6,301 nt of DNA, taken from NCBI GenBank assembly GCA_016196515.1, contig JACPXN010000029.1, positions 1-6,301 of the forward strand, written 5' to 3'. A program made the position numbers and the translations under genes. The first letter of the stretch is position 1; every line of letters starts with the position of its first letter. Positions 5,141 to 6,301 of the stretch are shown here, one piece after another. The notes under the pieces are model-generated. The model did no database searches and was not told the DNA's origin. It was given only the letters and a program-made list of their open reading frames with translations. The DNA comes from Candidatus Omnitrophota bacterium. Its GTDB lineage: Bacteria > Omnitrophota > Gorgyraeia > Zapsychrales > Fredricksoniimonadaceae.

Positions 5141-6301
5141 GGAATAGTGACAATTTGCCACATTGCTCCCAACCAAACCCGTCTGCTTGGACGTGGAAAT
5201 GATCAAGCCCCCTGCATCCTTATTCTTGGATATCTCCTGCCATTTGACTAAAGATTTGGCCTTTCCATAATCAATGGTCGAAGACAGCTTTATTTCAACC
5301 GGATAAATTTTCTTTCCGGTTTCAATCAAAAGATCAATCTCTAAGCCATCTGTACTGCGATAGTAATACAGAGAACACGGATCAACCAGCGCGGAAAACC
5401 GTTTATAAAACTGAGACACGCAGGCCGTTTCAAAGAGCGCGCCGGCCATGGGCCCCTGAAGCGCGTGGTCTTCCGTCTGAAGCCCGGACAGATAACACAC
5501 AAGGCCGGTATCCATAAAATAGCATTTGGACGACTTGATGATCCTCTTGCCGAAATTCTTATAATACGGCATCAAAAGAAAAACCAGTCCGCTTGCCTCC
5601 AAAAATGTCAGCCATGACTTAATGGTCGGCACGGAAACGCCGATGTCCCGCGACAACGTGGAGCAATTCAATTCTTGTGCCGTGCGGGCGGCTAAAAGCC
5701 GAATAAAACGCTCAAAATCATGAAGGTTTGACCGCTTGACGAGCCCGCGGATATCCCGGTCAATATATGTCTGAAGATAACTGGAAAACCAGAGTTTACG
5801 GGACACTTTCTCATTAAGCACGACTTCCGGATACCCGCCTTCTAAAAACCAATGTCCCAACGAAACGTTTTTTGCCGGCAACTTCCGGGGCCGCATCAAG
5901 TCCTCGACAAAAACTTCAGCGGTACTCAAATGCGGACGCAGCGTCTTTTGTATCTCCTCCAAAGACAAAGGATATAAATGTAAAATGGCAATGCGCCCGG
6001 CCAAGGTTTCGCCGATCCCCTTCATCAAAGCCCATTGCTGAGAACCGGTAATGACCCATTGCCCGGGCTTTTTGTTTCTCTCAATGCGGGCTTTAATGTA
6101 CGGTAAAAGGGCCGGCGCGTTCTGGATCTCGTCGATAATGACCGGCGGCGGATATTTCTCCAAAAAGCCGCGAGGGTCCTCAATCGCCAAAGAACGGACA
6201 TCCGCTTCGTCTAAAAGAACGTAATTGTATCCCTTGAGAAATGTTTTCGCAAGAGTGGTCTTGCCGCAACGGCGAGGCCCGCCGATAAAGACCGCCGGAA
6301 A
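5132..6301 (-). CDS. AAA ATPase with DUF4143, copy 3, partial at N-terminus (runs off right edge)
   Basis: This is the third AAA_14/DUF4143 ATPase. The visible 389 residues start just before Walker A, GGPRRCGKTT (7-16), so only about 20-30 N-terminal residues are likely missing. Further motifs, numbered from the window edge, are Walker B VIIDEIQ (D57, E58), ITGSQ, AGR (101-103), EGGYP and YLQTYIDRDIRGL, then a helix-turn-helix-like segment (about 210-236). The nuclease-like set is Glu291 (AGALFET), Asp323 (LEIDLLIE) and Glu336-x-Lys338 (VEIKLS). Its layout closely follows copy 1, including the GGYP insert, so the two share a subfamily. An internal TTG at 6190 is not the start, because it would remove Walker A. 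It converges with copy 2; its TAA stop (5134-5132) lies inside the end of that gene. Confidence 0.93.
   Translation of the reverse strand, partial: FPAVFIGGPRRCGKTTLAKTFLKGYNYVLLDEADVRSLAIEDPRGFLEKYPPPVIIDEIQNAPALLPYIKARIERNKKPGQWVITGSQQWALMKGIGETLAGRIAILHLYPLSLEEIQKTLRPHLSTAEVFVEDLMRPRKLPAKNVSLGHWFLEGGYPEVVLNEKVSRKLWFSSYLQTYIDRDIRGLVKRSNLHDFERFIRLLAARTAQELNCSTLSRDIGVSVPTIKSWLTFLEASGLVFLLMPYYKNFGKRIIKSSKCYFMDTGLVCYLSGLQTEDHALQGPMAGALFETACVSQFYKRFSALVDPCSLYYYRSTDGLEIDLLIETGKKIYPVEIKLSSTIDYGKAKSLVKWQEISKNKDAGGLIISTSKQTGLVGSNVANCHYSLV

Noticed and set aside
5147..5161. Imperfect palindrome GTGACAATTTGCCAC near the convergent gene ends
   Set aside because: It is short, has mismatches, lies inside the copy 3 coding end and has no T-run, so it does not support a terminator or operator call.

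Overview
The window reads as bacterial chromosome with a dense gene layout and roughly balanced GC. It most resembles a genome from an uncultured candidate phylum. Two small palindromic repeat families, read from memory, are of a kind I associate with Omnitrophota-type genomes, but the sequence alone cannot settle the taxonomy.

Region 1 (1-1707, minus strand) is the front of a respiratory complex I (NADH:quinone oxidoreductase) operon in the order nuoA-nuoB-nuoC-nuoD. nuoC and nuoD are separate genes, and nuoD runs off the left edge. nuoA and nuoB are 4 nt apart, and nuoB and nuoC overlap by ATGA. The 94-nt nuoC-nuoD gap is filled by a paired inverted repeat. A second palindromic repeat sits in frame inside the 3' end of nuoB and lengthens its protein.

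Region 2 (1747-3878, minus strand) is a two-gene operon: a COG1373-type AAA ATPase (AAA_14 plus DUF4143), then a BioD-like P-loop protein related to the N-terminal domain of long phosphotransacetylases. The two are joined by an ATGA overlap. The BioD-like gene ends 39 nt before nuoA.

Region 3 (3879-6301) holds two more AAA_14/DUF4143 ATPases. One is on the plus strand, divergent from the first. One is on the minus strand, convergent with the second by a 9-nt overlap, and runs off the right edge. All three keep Walker A, Walker B, a helix-turn-helix-like segment and a C-terminal E...D...ExK pattern typical of PD-(D/E)XK nuclease folds. Copies 1 and 3 belong to one subfamily and copy 2 to another.

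Regulation: the three visible first genes (nuoA, ATPase 1, ATPase 2) have sigma70-like -35/-10 pairs whose -10 box ends only 6-9 nt before the ATG, with no Shine-Dalgarno sequence. This suggests leaderless transcripts. Internal or coupled genes (nuoB, nuoD, BioD-like) do have purine-rich ribosome sites. The ATPase 2 promoter contains a perfect 20-bp palindrome, a good operator candidate. No gap without a gene exceeds 119 nt. The best candidate for an undescribed system is the three-ATPase cluster with its palindromic divergent control region; its function is unknown.
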